Assembly (NCBI RefSeq): GCF_006494815.1
Contig: NZ_CP041091.1
Coordinates: 3,548,501-3,612,500 of the forward strand
Source of the DNA: Nocardioides sambongensis
Lineage (GTDB): Bacteria; Actinomycetota; Actinomycetes; Propionibacteriales; Nocardioidaceae
Length of the DNA: 64,000 bases
Direction: 5' to 3'
Positions 20,564 through 29,607 of the stretch are shown piece by piece (positions within the stretch are counted from its first letter, which is position 1; the number at the start of each line of letters is the position of its first letter). The translations under genes were made by a program, and so were the position numbers. The notes beneath the pieces are model-generated. The model searched no databases and had not been told where the DNA came from. It saw only the letters and a program-made list of their open reading frames with translations.

Positions 20564-21838
20564 TCAGTCGACGCGCTGGTAGAACGCCATCCGCAGGTCC
20601 GAGGCGACGTTCACCCGGGCTCGCACCGGCGCGCCCGGCGACACCACCTGTCGGGTGGAGGAGAAGCCGCTGGTCCCGGCGTTCGCGTAGCTCGCGCCAC
20701 GGTGTCCGTCGTACCAGGTGTGCAGGGTGCTCGGCCCGGTGCCGGGGGTGCGCCAGCTGAGCAGGACCACCGACTCCTGGTCGCCGGCAGGTGCGTTCGC
20801 GTTCAGCGACCGTTGCTGGCGGGCCTCGTGCACGGCGACCTTCTCCCACAGGTGGCCGCTGTCCTCGATCACCGTGGGGTCGGTGCGGTTGTCGGTGGGG
20901 GAGACCGGCGTCGCGTAGACGCCGACCACCAGCCGTGCGTCCGCGGGCAGGTCCCCGTCTCCCACCGGTCGCAGGGTCACCGTGGTGGTCACGTCGGTGT
21001 CGGGCTTCGCCGCCCTGCCGACGGGGGCGATGTCGGTGGTGCCGTCGACCGGCACGGTCTCCCCGCACACGCCATCGCCCATCCGGACGGAGGCGCCCTC
21101 GGTGTCGGCGACGTCCACGGCCAGCCGGCCGCCGCTCGAGGTGCCGACGCAGGCGGCGTACAACTCGATGCCGGCGTCGCCGCTCGCGGTCCGGGCGGGC
21201 AGCTCGATGCTGGTCTCGCCGGGCTCGCCGGCGACGGCCCCGAGCAACCGGGCCCCGGCGACCTCGTCGCGGAAGGTCACTCCGCCGACGGTCTCCCCCT
21301 CGGGGCGGGCGTCGGTCAGCTCGTAGACGGCGAGACCCGGCGTCCCGTCCTCGGCGGCGACCGCGATCCGGGCCGGCTCGCCGGCGGGCACCACGGTCCA
21401 GTCGGTGAAGTCCGCGGCGGCCGTGCGGTAGGCGTCGGTGACCGTGTCGCCAGAGACGCGCACGGAGTCGTCCTCGCCCGAGGTCGCCCAGGCGACCAAC
21501 CGGGGGCCGTCGTCGGCGGTCAGGTCGACGCGGACCCGTCCGTCCTCCCCGGCGACCGTGTCGACCACGCGATAGGTGTAGCCCAGCGAGCTCAGGGTCT
21601 GCGGGACGTCGACCCCGACCACGGTCTGGTTCGCCGGCTGCGGCGGGTCGTCGATGGCGCCCACCGCGAAGGCGATCCCGCCGACCACGGCGACCGTTGC
21701 GGCCAGGCCGGCCGCACCGGCAGCCCTGCGCCGCCGCTGGATCCGGCGCACCCGGTCGCGCACGGCCGAGGGGCGCGCGGCGAGATCGGGGTCGGGCAGG
21801 TCGGCGACGGTCCGCCGGAGGTCGTCGATGCTGTTCAT
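20564..21838 (-). CDS. Single-pass membrane protein paired with SigE-type sigma factor
   Basis: A 424-residue protein I do not recognise as a named family. A 43-residue basic cytosolic N-terminus is followed by one membrane helix (GLAATVAVVGGIAFAVGAI, residues about 44-64) and a large outer domain rich in Asp, Thr and Val. ATG 21838 overlaps the sigma factor stop by 4 bp, so the two are made together. Topology and pairing suggest an anti-sigma or envelope-sensing partner, but no zinc-binding anti-sigma motif (HxxxCxxC) is seen, so this is inference. The 3' end faces the ABC ATPase gene 7 bp away. Confidence 0.7.
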   Translation of the reverse strand: MNSIDDLRRTVADLPDPDLAARPSAVRDRVRRIQRRRRAAGAAGLAATVAVVGGIAFAVGAIDDPPQPANQTVVGVDVPQTLSSLGYTYRVVDTVAGEDGRVRVDLTADDGPRLVAWATSGEDDSVRVSGDTVTDAYRTAAADFTDWTVVPAGEPARIAVAAEDGTPGLAVYELTDARPEGETVGGVTFRDEVAGARLLGAVAGEPGETSIELPARTASGDAGIELYAACVGTSSGGRLAVDVADTEGASVRMGDGVCGETVPVDGTTDIAPVGRAAKPDTDVTTTVTLRPVGDGDLPADARLVVGVYATPVSPTDNRTDPTVIEDSGHLWEKVAVHEARQQRSLNANAPAGDQESVVLLSWRTPGTGPSTLHTWYDGHRGASYANAGTSGFSSTRQVVSPGAPVRARVNVASDLRMAFYQRVD

Positions 21839-22428
21839 GACCGCTCCTCGCTGGTGTCGGCGGTGCTGGTGTCGGGGGTGGTCCCGCTGGGCGTGTCGGA
21901 CGGAGTGAGCGCCGGGTCGAGGCGCAGCTTGGCGATCGCCCGGCTGAGCTGGGACTTCACCGTGCCGACCGAGCAGCCGAGCACCTCGGCGGCCTGGGTC
22001 TCGGTGAGGTCCTCGAAGTAGCGCAGCACCACGACGGCCCGCTGCCGCTTCGGCAGCCGGGCCATCGCGGCGAGCAGGTCCAGACCGCTGTCGCTCGCGG
22101 CCGACGGGTCGGTGGCGACGGTCTCGGGCAGTTCCTCGGTCGGCTGCTCCCCGTTCCACTTGCGCCGCCACCAGGACGCGTAGGTGTTCACCAGGATCTT
22201 GCGCACGTAGCCCTCGGGGGAGTCCGTGATCCGCTCCCAGGAGAACCACGCCTTCGCCAGGGCGGTCTGCACCAGGTCCTCGGCCAGGGCGTGGTCGCCG
22301 GTCAGCAGGTACGCCGTGCGGCGCAGAGCCGAGGAGCGAGCGGCGACGAAGTCGTCGAAGTCGGGTCTCCCGCGGTCCACGGCTCCCCCTCGCTCCTGGC
22401 TCGGCGCCACGGCCTGTCCGGTGCTCAT
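21835..22428 (-). CDS. SigE-family RNA polymerase sigma-70 factor
   Basis: A 197-residue group 4 sigma factor. Region 2: FVAARSSALRRTAYLLTGDH then ALAEDLVQTALAKAWFSWER and YVRKILVNTYASWWRRKW. Region 4: LPKRQRAVVVLRYFEDLTET, QAAEVLGCSVGTVKSQLSRA. This is the actinobacterial SigE clade. AAGAGGA lies just before ATG 22428, which is preferred over upstream in-frame codons. The C-terminal 30 residues are a Thr/Ser/Asp-rich tail. The overlapping downstream membrane protein is the probable regulator. Confidence 0.9.
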   Translation of the reverse strand: MSTGQAVAPSQERGGAVDRGRPDFDDFVAARSSALRRTAYLLTGDHALAEDLVQTALAKAWFSWERITDSPEGYVRKILVNTYASWWRRKWNGEQPTEELPETVATDPSAASDSGLDLLAAMARLPKRQRAVVVLRYFEDLTETQAAEVLGCSVGTVKSQLSRAIAKLRLDPALTPSDTPSGTTPDTSTADTSEERS

Positions 22429-22717
22429 GTCCTCTTCGACCGGCCGGTCGGGTCGAACCGTTGCACGGGTACGACGATTTTCTCCACGCCGGGTCCGCCG
22501 CCGGGATCCGGGTGCCGTGGCAGCGACGGTGACGGCACGCCCCAGTCGCCCCAACCGGACCGCTCGTCCGGTCCGGCCGACCGTTCGTCGTACCAGGTGC
22601 ACCGCTCGTCCACGGGGGCCTTCCCCGGTGCGAGTGACCCCAGCCACAGACTCCTATGCTCGGTCAGTTGCCTGCCGTGGTCTGGGTGCAGGCGCTGACT
22701 CTCTCGGAGGAGACGAC

Positions 22718-24433
22718 GTGACATCACTGTGGCTGCTGCTGATCGGTCTCGCCATGCTGGCGGCCGGCTACGCGCTGTACTCGAAGTTCTTGGCCACCAA
22801 GATCTACAAGCTGGACGACGCCTACCCGACGCCGGCGCACCAGCTGAGCGACGGTGTGGACTACGTGCCCACCAACAAGTACGTGCTGTGGGGCCACCAC
22901 TTCACCTCGGTGGCCGGCGCTGCCCCGATCGTGGGCCCGGCGATCGCGGTGATCTGGGGCTGGCTGCCGGCCTTCCTCTGGGTCACCCTCGGCACCGTCT
23001 TCTTCGCGGGCATGCACGACATGGGAGCCCTGTGGGCGTCCTCGCGCAACCGCGGCCAGTCGATCGGGATGCTGTCCGGACGCTACATCGGCGCCCGCGG
23101 ACGCAACCTGTTCCTGGTGGTCATCTTCCTGCTGCTGCTGATGGTCGTCGCCGCGTTCGGCGTGGTCATCCAGGGCCTCTTCATCTCCACCCCCTCCTCG
23201 GTGATCCCGGCCTGGGGCGCGATCGTGGTCGCCGTGATCGTCGGCCAGATGATCTACCGCTACCGGATCAACCTGCTGCTCACCACCGTGATCGGGGTGA
23301 CCGCGCTCTACGCGCTGATCATCGTCGGTGACAACTACCCGGTCGAGCTCCCCGACCCGATCCTGGGCATGTCCCCGGGCACCTTCTGGATCGTGGCGCT
23401 CTTCGTCTACGCCGGCATCGCCTCGCTGCTCCCGGTGTGGGTGCTGCTGCAGCCGCGCGACTACATCAACGGCGTCCAGCTCTTCATCGGGCTCGGCATC
23501 CTCTACGGCGCCACCCTGATCAGCGCCCCCGACCTGGTCGCCCCGGCGTGGAACGACGCCGTCCCCGAGGGCACCCCGGGCATCCTGCCGCTGCTCTTCG
23601 TGACCATCGCCTGCGGCGCCATCTCCGGCTTCCACGGCACGGTCTCCTCGGGCACCAGCTCCAAGCAGCTGGACAAGGAGGGCGACGCCCGGTTCGTCGG
23701 CTACTTCGGCGCGGTCGGTGAGGGCCTGCTGGCGCTCGGCGCGATCATCGCCGCGACCGCCGGCTTCAAGACCCTGGCCGACTGGGAGGCCGTCTACTCC
23801 GCGTTCGGCAACGGCGGCGTCGGCGCCTTCGTCACCGGTGGCGGCGCGATCGTCAACGAGGGCCTGGGCATCCCGGTCTCGCTCTCGGCGACGATCCTGG
23901 CCACCATGGCGGTCCTCTTCGCCGCGACCACGATGGACACCGGTGTGCGGCTGATGCGCTTCGTGGTCCAGGAGGCCGGCGAGGTCGTCGGGGTCAAGGT
24001 CGGCAAGTGGATCGGCACCGCGGTCGTCCTGGTGATCGGCCTGGGCCTGACCTTCTCCGCCGGCGCCGACGGCTCGGGCGGGATGCGGATCTGGCCGCTG
24101 TTCGGTACGACGAACCAGCTGCTCGCCGCGCTCACCCTCTCCATCGTCGCGGTGATGCTGATCCGCAAGCGCCGCAACCCGGTGGCCGCGCTGATCCCGC
24201 TGGTCTTCGTCTTCGTGATGGCGTTGTGGGCCGCGATCGACCAGTTCGGCACCCTCGCCGACGACAAGGACTGGCTGTTGGTGGCGATCGACGGTGTCAT
24301 CATCGTGGCCGCGATCTGGGTCGCGGTGGAGGCGGTGATGGCGATGCGCCGGGCCGCCTCGGAGCCGGCCGAGCCCGAGGACGCCGACGAGGTCGCCGCG
24401 CGCGGCGAGTACGAGGCCAGCGGGACGTCGTGA
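22718..24433 (+). CDS. cstA: Carbon starvation protein A (CstA) family transporter
   Basis: A 571-residue membrane protein with about 16 helices; CstA proteins take up pyruvate and/or peptides. Diagnostic segments are [20 protein letters not shown] and [19 protein letters not shown] near the start, [19 protein letters not shown] in the middle, and [18 protein letters not shown] later. CGGAGGAG precedes GTG 22718. The acidic C-terminal tail is followed by an overlapping cory-CC-star gene (GTGA). This is the short actinobacterial form, lacking the extended C-terminus of E. coli CstA. Confidence 0.93.
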   Translation: MTSLWLLLIGLAMLAAGYALYSKFLATKIYKLDDAYPTPAHQLSDGVDYVPTNKYVLWGHHFTSVAGAAPIVGPAIAVIWGWLPAFLWVTLGTVFFAGMHDMGALWASSRNRGQSIGMLSGRYIGARGRNLFLVVIFLLLLMVVAAFGVVIQGLFISTPSSVIPAWGAIVVAVIVGQMIYRYRINLLLTTVIGVTALYALIIVGDNYPVELPDPILGMSPGTFWIVALFVYAGIASLLPVWVLLQPRDYINGVQLFIGLGILYGATLISAPDLVAPAWNDAVPEGTPGILPLLFVTIACGAISGFHGTVSSGTSSKQLDKEGDARFVGYFGAVGEGLLALGAIIAATAGFKTLADWEAVYSAFGNGGVGAFVTGGGAIVNEGLGIPVSLSATILATMAVLFAATTMDTGVRLMRFVVQEAGEVVGVKVGKWIGTAVVLVIGLGLTFSAGADGSGGMRIWPLFGTTNQLLAALTLSIVAVMLIRKRRNPVAALIPLVFVFVMALWAAIDQFGTLADDKDWLLVAIDGVIIVAAIWVAVEAVMAMRRAASEPAEPEDADEVAARGEYEASGTS

Positions 24434-24693
24434 CCCTGCGCGAGCGCTGGCGCGCGTTCGCCAGGGGGCTGGAGGAGTTCTACGCCGGCCCCTACCGGCG
24501 GACGCTGCGCCGCGCCCAGCGGGAGGAGGACGACCTCTTCCTCACCGTGGTGCTGGCCGAGGCGCTCGGCGTCCCGGACCCGGCTGCCTACCAGAGCGTC
24601 GAGCTGCTGCCGGCGGTCTACGAGGAGTTCCACGCCTGGCACCGGCGGATCGGGCTGGACCGCTCGCCGCTCGAGCACGTCGGATGCTGCTAG
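24430..24693 (+). CDS. Cory-CC-star protein
   Basis: A small, 87-residue protein ending in HVGCC and then the stop, the feature that named this actinobacterial family; it is typically encoded next to cstA. The middle [20 protein letters not shown] and the stretch [18 protein letters not shown] are conserved-looking. GTG 24430 overlaps the cstA stop by 4 bp, and the next gene starts at 24684 before this one stops. The role is unknown; the terminal Cys pair may bind metal or be lipid- or redox-modified (inference). Confidence 0.85.
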   Translation: MTLRERWRAFARGLEEFYAGPYRRTLRRAQREEDDLFLTVVLAEALGVPDPAAYQSVELLPAVYEEFHAWHRRIGLDRSPLEHVGCC

Positions 24694-25669
24694 GAGGGCC
24701 GAGCCTGCTGGGTCTGGTCCAGGCCCGGCGGGTGCTCTTCGTCAGCGGCAAGGGCGGGGTGGGGAAGACCTCGATCGCCTCCGCGCTCGCCCTGGCCCGG
24801 GCCCGCGCCGGAGCGCGGGTGCTGGTGGTCTCCACCGACCCCGCCCACAACCTGGGCCACGTCTGGGACCGCGTGGTGGGGGACGTGGTGGGGGACCGGC
24901 CGGTCCGCCTGGCCTCGACCGGCGCCGGCCACGTGGACGGCATCGAGATCGATCCCGAGGCGACCGTCGAGCGGCACCTGGCCGGTGTCCGCGCCTCGAT
25001 GCACCGGCTGCTCCCCGAACGCCTGCGCCCCGCCGCCGACCGGCACCTCGCCGCCGCGCGGGAGGCGCCCGGCACCCACGAGTCGGCGATCCTGGAGCGG
25101 GTCGCGGAGGCCGTGGAGACCGGCCTGGCCGACTATGACCTGGTGGTCTTCGACACCGCCCCAGCGGCCACACCCTGCGGCTGATGGCGCTGCCCGAGCA
25201 GCTCACCGCGTGGACCGAGGGCCTGCTGGCGAACCGGGACCGCTCCGAGCGCTTCGGCGCCGCGCTGCGCGGGTTGGGCGGCGGCGCCGACACCGTCGAC
25301 CGGGACGCCGAGCTGCGCCGGCTGCTGGTGCGTCGTCAGGCACGGTTCGCCGCCCTCCGCGATGCCGTCACCGACCCTGCCACGACCTCCTTCGTGCTGG
25401 TCCTGGCCGCCGAGCGGCTGCCGGTCGCCGAGACCCTCGACCTGCGCGCCCGGCTGCTCGAGCTGGGGATCGGGGTCGACGCCCTGGTCGTCAACCGACG
25501 CTCACCGGCCGATGCCGGCGCCCTGCTCGCGGCACGCCGGGAGTCGGAGGAGCGCCAGCTGGGCGTCGTACGGGAGGCGGTGGGGGAGCCGATCGTCGAG
25601 GTGCCGCTGCTGCCCGGTGAGCTGGTGGGCGAGGCCGGTCTCGGGACGCTCGCCGACCTGCTGGGCTGA
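24684..25669 (+). pseudogene. ArsA/Get3-like ATPase, frameshifted as sequenced
   Basis: P-loop ATPase of the ArsA (anion-transporting) / Get3 superfamily. The deviant Walker A is [19 protein letters not shown] near residue 20, switch [10 protein letters not shown] near 50. The switch II segment is split: VVFDTAP lies before the four C bases at 25159-25162, and one added C restores [14 protein letters not shown]. The C-terminal half then continues with VVNRRSPADA and an ending EVPLLPGELVGEAGL. Repaired length is about 328 residues. It overlaps cory-CC-star by 10 bp. No arsB or arsenic genes are near, so arsenic resistance is unlikely; membrane-protein handling for CstA is a speculation. Confidence 0.83.
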
Positions 25670-25679
25670 GGTCTCTCGG

Positions 25680-25740
25680 CGCGCCCCATTCGGATTGGTC
25701 GGGAATTCGGCGATTTCGGAGCCAGTTCGAATGGGGCGCG
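25680..25740. terminator. Bidirectional stem-loop between convergent genes
   Basis: CGCGCCCCATTCG (25680-25692) and CGAATGGGGCGCG (25728-25740) are exact reverse complements, 13 bp, around a 35-nt AT-richer loop. It fills the 83-bp space between the ArsA-like stop (25669) and the TauE stop (25753), so it can end both transcripts. No U-tract is present, which is usual in high-GC actinobacteria. A small palindromic insertion is the alternative. Confidence 0.6.
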
Positions 25741-25752
25741 GCGGACCCCGCC

Positions 25753-26480
25753 TCACACGGTGGCGATGGTGATCGCCCCGGCCGCCACGACCATCGCGGT
25801 CACCGCGTGCCGGAAGACCGAGATCGGGAGGCGTCGGGCGATCGCGATGCCGGCCTGGTTGCCGACGAGTGCGACGGCGACGCAGGCGGCGAGCACCGGT
25901 CCGGCGGCGCCGAGGTCGAGGTCGGCGTAGCCCCACAGCAGCGCCAGCGAGGCGACGTTGGCGATCACGAAGTAGCCGGCGAGGTCGGCGATGAAGGTCA
26001 TCGGGGGACCTGGGCCCGGCTGAGCAGCAGCACCGGAGGCGGTCCGTTGAGCGAGGTGGTGGTGGAGAGGTATCCCCCGATCGCCCCGACCGCCAGGGTG
26101 GCGCGCGCAGTCGGCGGGGTCGGTGCGCGGCGAGCGGGCAGCGCCATCACGACGCCGCACAGGATCGTCAGTACGCCGACCGCGGGCTTGAGCACGCCCT
26201 CGGGGATCAGCACGATCGTGACCGCCCCGACCCAGGCGCCCGGGATCGCCGCACCGCCGAGTCGGAGGACGCGTCGCCGGTCCATCTCGGCGCGCAGCTG
26301 GTAGGCGGCGGCCAGGCGGGTGGCGAGGGCGACCACCAGGTTGATCACCACGGTCTCGGTCACCCCGACGCCGGCGAGCAGCATCAGCGGAGCGGCGATC
26401 AGCGAGGAGCCGAACCCGGTGGCGCCGCCGATCAGCGCCGCGAACCCGACACACAGCACGGCGGCGGTCAGCACAGTCAC
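25753..26480 (-). pseudogene. TauE/SafE-family exporter, frameshifted as sequenced
   Basis: Membrane protein of the TauE/SafE (PF01925) family, exporters of sulfite or organosulfur anions. The N-terminal repeat FAALIGGATGFGSSLIAAPL is the family signature. The C-terminal repeat YLSTTTSLNGPPPVLLL follows. The frame breaks at 26003-26007; one extra G on the + strand joins SRAQVP to PMTFIADLAGYFVIANVASL. Repaired length is about 242 residues. GTG 26480 is chosen to start at the first helix; ATG 26516 is possible. It lies downstream of, and in the same direction as, the LysR gene, which may control it. Confidence 0.8.
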
Positions 26481-26588
26481 GCCGGAACGGTAGGGCGAGC
26501 CCGACTGATCCATCAACGCCGAATGATCGAACTCTCTGTTCGCTCGAGCGGAGCAATCATGCGCGCGGCCACTCGGCGCGACCCAGGG

Positions 26589-27539
26589 TCAGGGATGGTC
26601 GTGCCCGAAGCCGGCGAGCAGCCGGTCCCGCAGGCGCGTGGTGACCGGGTCCAGCGCGCGGTGGCGGGCCCACGCCAGCCCGTTCACCCGGTCCAGCGGC
26701 TCCACCTCGCAGGCGACGGCCGTGAGTCCGGCGTCGCGGGCGTGGGCGTGGGTGGTGACGGCGTAGCCGACCTGGGCCCTGACCAGACCGGCCACGGTCT
26801 CGTCGGTCGAGGTCTGGAGGGCGACGGTCGGCTCGCCCCCGGCTCGCCGGCACAGGTCCTCGGCGATGGTGCGCAGCACGAAGCCCGGACTGAAGGCGAC
26901 CAGCGGCTCGGTGGCGAGGTCGGCGGACGGCAACGTCGCGCCGGTGGCCCACGGGTGGTCGCCGGCGACCGCGATGCAGGTCGGCTCGGTCTCCAGCTCG
27001 GCGACGCTCACCTGGGTCGGCGGCGCGCCGGCCGGCCAGGCGGTCACGGAGAGGTCCAGCTCGCGGGCCGCGACCGCGCGGACCAGGTCGTCGACGGAGG
27101 TCTCGGTGAAGACCAGCTCCACGGCGGGGTGGTCGCGGTGGAAGGAGGAGAGGGCGTGCCAGAACCGTTGGTTGACCACCCCGGCAGGCAGTCCGAGCCG
27201 GATCCTCCCCCTGGTGAGCTCGCCCGCCGCACGGACCGCGTCGGTGAGGCCGTCCAGCTCGGCCAGCACGCGGACGGCGTGGTCGACGAAGATCCGCCCG
27301 GCGGGCGTCGGTCGCACCGACCGGGTGGTCCGCTCGAAGAGCCGTACGCCGAGCACCTGCTCGACGCGCTTCACCTGCTCGCTCATGCTGGCTCGGGAGA
27401 TCCACAGGGCATCGGCCGCCCGGGCGAAGCTGGCGTGCTCGGCGACCGCGACGATCGCCCGGAGGTCGCGCACCTGGAGCCTGCTCTCCCTGCTGCTCCC
27501 GGTGCTGCTCCCCGTGCTGCTCTGGGTGCCGGTCTCCAT
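26589..27539 (-). CDS. LysR-family transcriptional regulator
   Basis: A 316-residue LysR protein. After a Ser/Thr-rich leader, residues about 20-78 form the winged HTH: LRAIVAVAEHASFARAADAL, WISRASMSEQVKRVEQVLG, VRLFERTTRSVRPTPAGRIF. The rest is a type-2 periplasmic-like effector domain. AGAGGAC before ATG 27539 decides the start over ATG 27557. It probably controls the TauE/SafE gene downstream, or a divergent target past the 8-bp palindrome at 27682. The effector is unknown. Confidence 0.88.
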   Translation of the reverse strand: METGTQSSTGSSTGSSRESRLQVRDLRAIVAVAEHASFARAADALWISRASMSEQVKRVEQVLGVRLFERTTRSVRPTPAGRIFVDHAVRVLAELDGLTDAVRAAGELTRGRIRLGLPAGVVNQRFWHALSSFHRDHPAVELVFTETSVDDLVRAVAARELDLSVTAWPAGAPPTQVSVAELETEPTCIAVAGDHPWATGATLPSADLATEPLVAFSPGFVLRTIAEDLCRRAGGEPTVALQTSTDETVAGLVRAQVGYAVTTHAHARDAGLTAVACEVEPLDRVNGLAWARHRALDPVTTRLRDRLLAGFGHDHP

Positions 27540-27681
27540 CGTGCGGTCCTCTTTCATCCGGCGTGCCGGTGACCCGCTGCGCGACACCCCACTGTTCGGT
27601 CCCTCGCCACAACCTAACCCGGTGTTCGTGCTGGTCGAACCACACAGCCCAGATGGCTGGAAAACGACGAACGTCGGCATC

Positions 27682-27699
27682 GCTGCCACTGGTGGCAGC
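27682..27699. promoter_or_regulatory. Palindrome in LysR upstream region
   Basis: GCTGCCAC-TG-GTGGCAGC has two perfect 8-bp arms. It lies about 140 bp upstream of the LysR start and 27 bp before the ATG of a 48-codon frame on the + strand. Such a short-spacer palindrome is more likely an operator than a terminator. Its binding protein is unknown. Confidence 0.35.
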
Positions 27700-27725
27700 A
27701 TCTGACCCGGCGCAGGATTACTGCC

Positions 27726-27872
27726 ATGGCTTTCCTGATCTCTGCGACCGTGATGCTCTTCGTCGTCTTCGTGGTGATGTCCCTCGGCGAGCACTGGCAT
27801 GCCGAGGACGAGGCGGCGGGTGGACCGACCGACCCGACCACCCGGCGCGACCACGCACCCGGGCCCTGCTGA
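27726..27872 (+). CDS. Possible 48-residue single-pass membrane protein
   Basis: A short open frame in the 385-bp gap between the LysR and sigma-factor genes. It starts ATG 27726 with the helix MAFLISATVMLFVVFVVMSL, followed by the polar tail EHWHAEDEAAGG. A membrane helix at this composition is unlikely by chance in such GC-rich DNA. However, no clear ribosome site is visible, and no family is recognised. The end of the frame runs into short CGCGCACGAC-type repeats (27871-27900). Confidence 0.4.
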   Translation: MAFLISATVMLFVVFVVMSLGEHWHAEDEAAGGPTDPTTRRDHAPGPC

Positions 27873-27924
27873 CGCGCACGACCGCGCACGACCGCGCACG
27901 ACCGCGCGCCGCCGCGCACGGCCG

Positions 27925-28794
27925 TCAGCGAGCTACGTCGTCCTTGCGCCGCCGTACCTGCTCCAGCGTCCGGGCCGTGGCCCGGAAGTCGATCCGCGCC
28001 ACCCGCCCGTCGACGACGGTGAAGTCGAAGGCGACCCGCGCCACCCCCTTGTCGAACCACGCGGAGCCGGGCCGGTCGCCGATGTAGACGGGCAGGGCGG
28101 AGTGCGCGGCGCCGTTGAAGAACGAGGCGATCGCGTCGCGGCCCTCCATCCGCTCCGGCGTGCCGGTCGCGACCGCCACCGCATCCCCGACCACCACCGC
28201 GTCCGGTGCCAGCAGCTGCAGCAGCCGGTCCAGGTCCCCGCCGCGCGCGGCCGCCATGAAGGCGTCCACCACCTCCCAGTCGGCGAGCTGGTCCTCGCTC
28301 ACCGGCTGGGCCACTTTGGCGCGGGCCCGGGAGGCCAGCTTGCGGGCCGCGACGGGGGTGGTGTCCAGGACCGCCGCGATCGTCGGGAACTCGAAGCCGA
28401 AGGTGTCGTGCAGCACGAAGGCGACCCGCTCCTTGGGACTGAGCCGGTCCAGCACCACCTGCAGGGCGATCCCGACCGTGTCGGCGAGCGCGACGTCGTC
28501 GGCCGGGTCGGGCGCGGACCCGCCCGCCTCGACGTACGCGTCGATCTCGGGCTCGAGGTCGGGGGTACGGGCCCGCAGCCGGTCCAGGCACAGCCGGGTG
28601 GTCACGGTGGTGAGCCAGGCGGGCAGGTTCTCGATGTCGGCGTCGGTGCCGTGCAGCCGGAGCCAGGCCTGCTGGACCACGTCCTCGGCCTCGGCGCGGT
28701 CGCCGAGCACCTGGGTGGCGATGCGCAGCAGCCGCGGGCGCTCGTGCTCGAACGCCTCGGTGATCTCGAGTGCCTGGGTGGGCTCGTCGGCCAT
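27925..28794 (-). CDS. ECF sigma factor with C-terminal SnoaL-like domain
   Basis: A 289-residue SigJ-like sigma factor. Region 2: FEHERPRLLRIATQVLGDRA, EAEDVVQQAWLRLHG, NLPAWLTTVTTRLCLDRLRA. Region 4: LDRLSPKERVAFVLHDTFGF, EFPTIAAVLDTTPVAARKLA. Residues about 180-285 form a SnoaL/NTF2-like domain (VVDAFMAAARGGDLDRLLQL onward), which in this group takes the place of a separate anti-sigma factor. Start ATG 28794. It lies divergent from a small DUF1059-like gene at 28907, a plausible target. Confidence 0.9.
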   Translation of the reverse strand: MADEPTQALEITEAFEHERPRLLRIATQVLGDRAEAEDVVQQAWLRLHGTDADIENLPAWLTTVTTRLCLDRLRARTPDLEPEIDAYVEAGGSAPDPADDVALADTVGIALQVVLDRLSPKERVAFVLHDTFGFEFPTIAAVLDTTPVAARKLASRARAKVAQPVSEDQLADWEVVDAFMAAARGGDLDRLLQLLAPDAVVVGDAVAVATGTPERMEGRDAIASFFNGAAHSALPVYIGDRPGSAWFDKGVARVAFDFTVVDGRVARIDFRATARTLEQVRRRKDDVAR

Positions 28795-28906
28795 GGTGGT
28801 CACACTTCCATCTCGGGGATCGTCAATGGTGTGACGGCTCCGGACCGGGATGTGTGACACCGGCACCCGAGCAGCGACGATGAGACCGATCGAGAGGATG
28901 GAACCC

Positions 28907-29143
28907 ATGAAGACGATGACCTGCAAGGACCTCGGCGGCCCCTGCGAGCTGGCGCACTCCGGCGAGACCGCCGACGACGTGATCAACGCGCAGGACCAAC
29001 ACCTCAAGGAGGTCGTCAAGGCCGGCGACACCGACCACGTGCCCGCCCGCAACGACATGAAGGGCCGCTGGCGGCACCCGAAGAAGTCGCTGGGTTGGTA
29101 CAACGACGTGAAGAAGCGGTTCGCCGCGCTCCCGGAGGGCTGA
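28907..29143 (+). CDS. DUF1059-like small protein
   Basis: A 78-residue protein with GAGAGGATGG before ATG 28907. The N-terminus KTMTCKDLGGPCELAHSGET with two Cys residues resembles DUF1059 proteins. The middle ETADDVINAQDQHLKEVV is a likely helix, and the C-terminus HPKKSLGWYNDVKKRFAALP is basic. There is no signal or membrane segment. Function is unknown; the gene is divergent from an ECF sigma factor gene. Confidence 0.75.
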   Translation: MKTMTCKDLGGPCELAHSGETADDVINAQDQHLKEVVKAGDTDHVPARNDMKGRWRHPKKSLGWYNDVKKRFAALPEG

Positions 29144-29184
29144 CACCCCGGGTGGTGTCGGCGGGCGGGTGCAGAGTGCACCGC

Positions 29185-29564
29185 ATGACCTCCACGTCCG
29201 CGCCCGTCACGTTCCACGCCCTCTGCATCGACACCCCCGACGCCGGCCGGGCGGCACGCTTCTACGCCGACCTGACCGGCGGCGCCGTGACCGGGGAGTA
29301 CCCGGAGTACGGCTACGCCCAGGCGGAGGCGCCGGGCGTCACGCTGAACTTCCAGACCGTCGCCGGCTACGCGCGTCCGCAGTGGCCCGGCCAGGAGCAC
29401 CCCAGCAGTTCCACCTCGACTTCCGGGTGCCCGACCTGGAGTCCGCCGTCGCCCGTGCCGAGGGGCTCGGCGCGACGGTCGCCGCCGAGCAGCCCGAGGA
29501 CGCCACCTGGCGGGTGATGCTCGACCCCGACGGCCACCCGTTCTGCCTCTGCCCGCCGCAGTAG
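29185..29564 (+). pseudogene. VOC/glyoxalase-family protein, frameshifted as sequenced
   Basis: A short vicinal-oxygen-chelate domain protein (Glyoxalase_6 type). ATG 29185 begins the first module: FHALCIDTPDAGRAARFYAD, TGEYPEYGYAQ. At the four C bases 29400-29403 the frame changes; adding one C joins WPGQEHP to QQFHLDFRVPDLESAVARAE. It ends DPDGHPFCLCPP, the usual closing metal-ligand region. Repaired length about 126 residues. The substrate is unknown; many are antibiotic-resistance or dioxygenase-like folds. Confidence 0.8.
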
Positions 29565-29607
29565 TGAGCGCCTCCCCGCGCGCCGCGAACCGGCCTATCC
29601 TGCGGAG

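Noticed and set aside
24684..25669. Arsenic resistance operon
   Set aside because: ArsA-like ATPase only; no ArsB, ArsC, ArsD or ArsR gene nearby, and the neighbours are cstA and cory-CC-star.
27871..27900. Short CGCGCACGAC repeats
   Set aside because: About three copies in a GC-rich spacer; too short to separate from composition.
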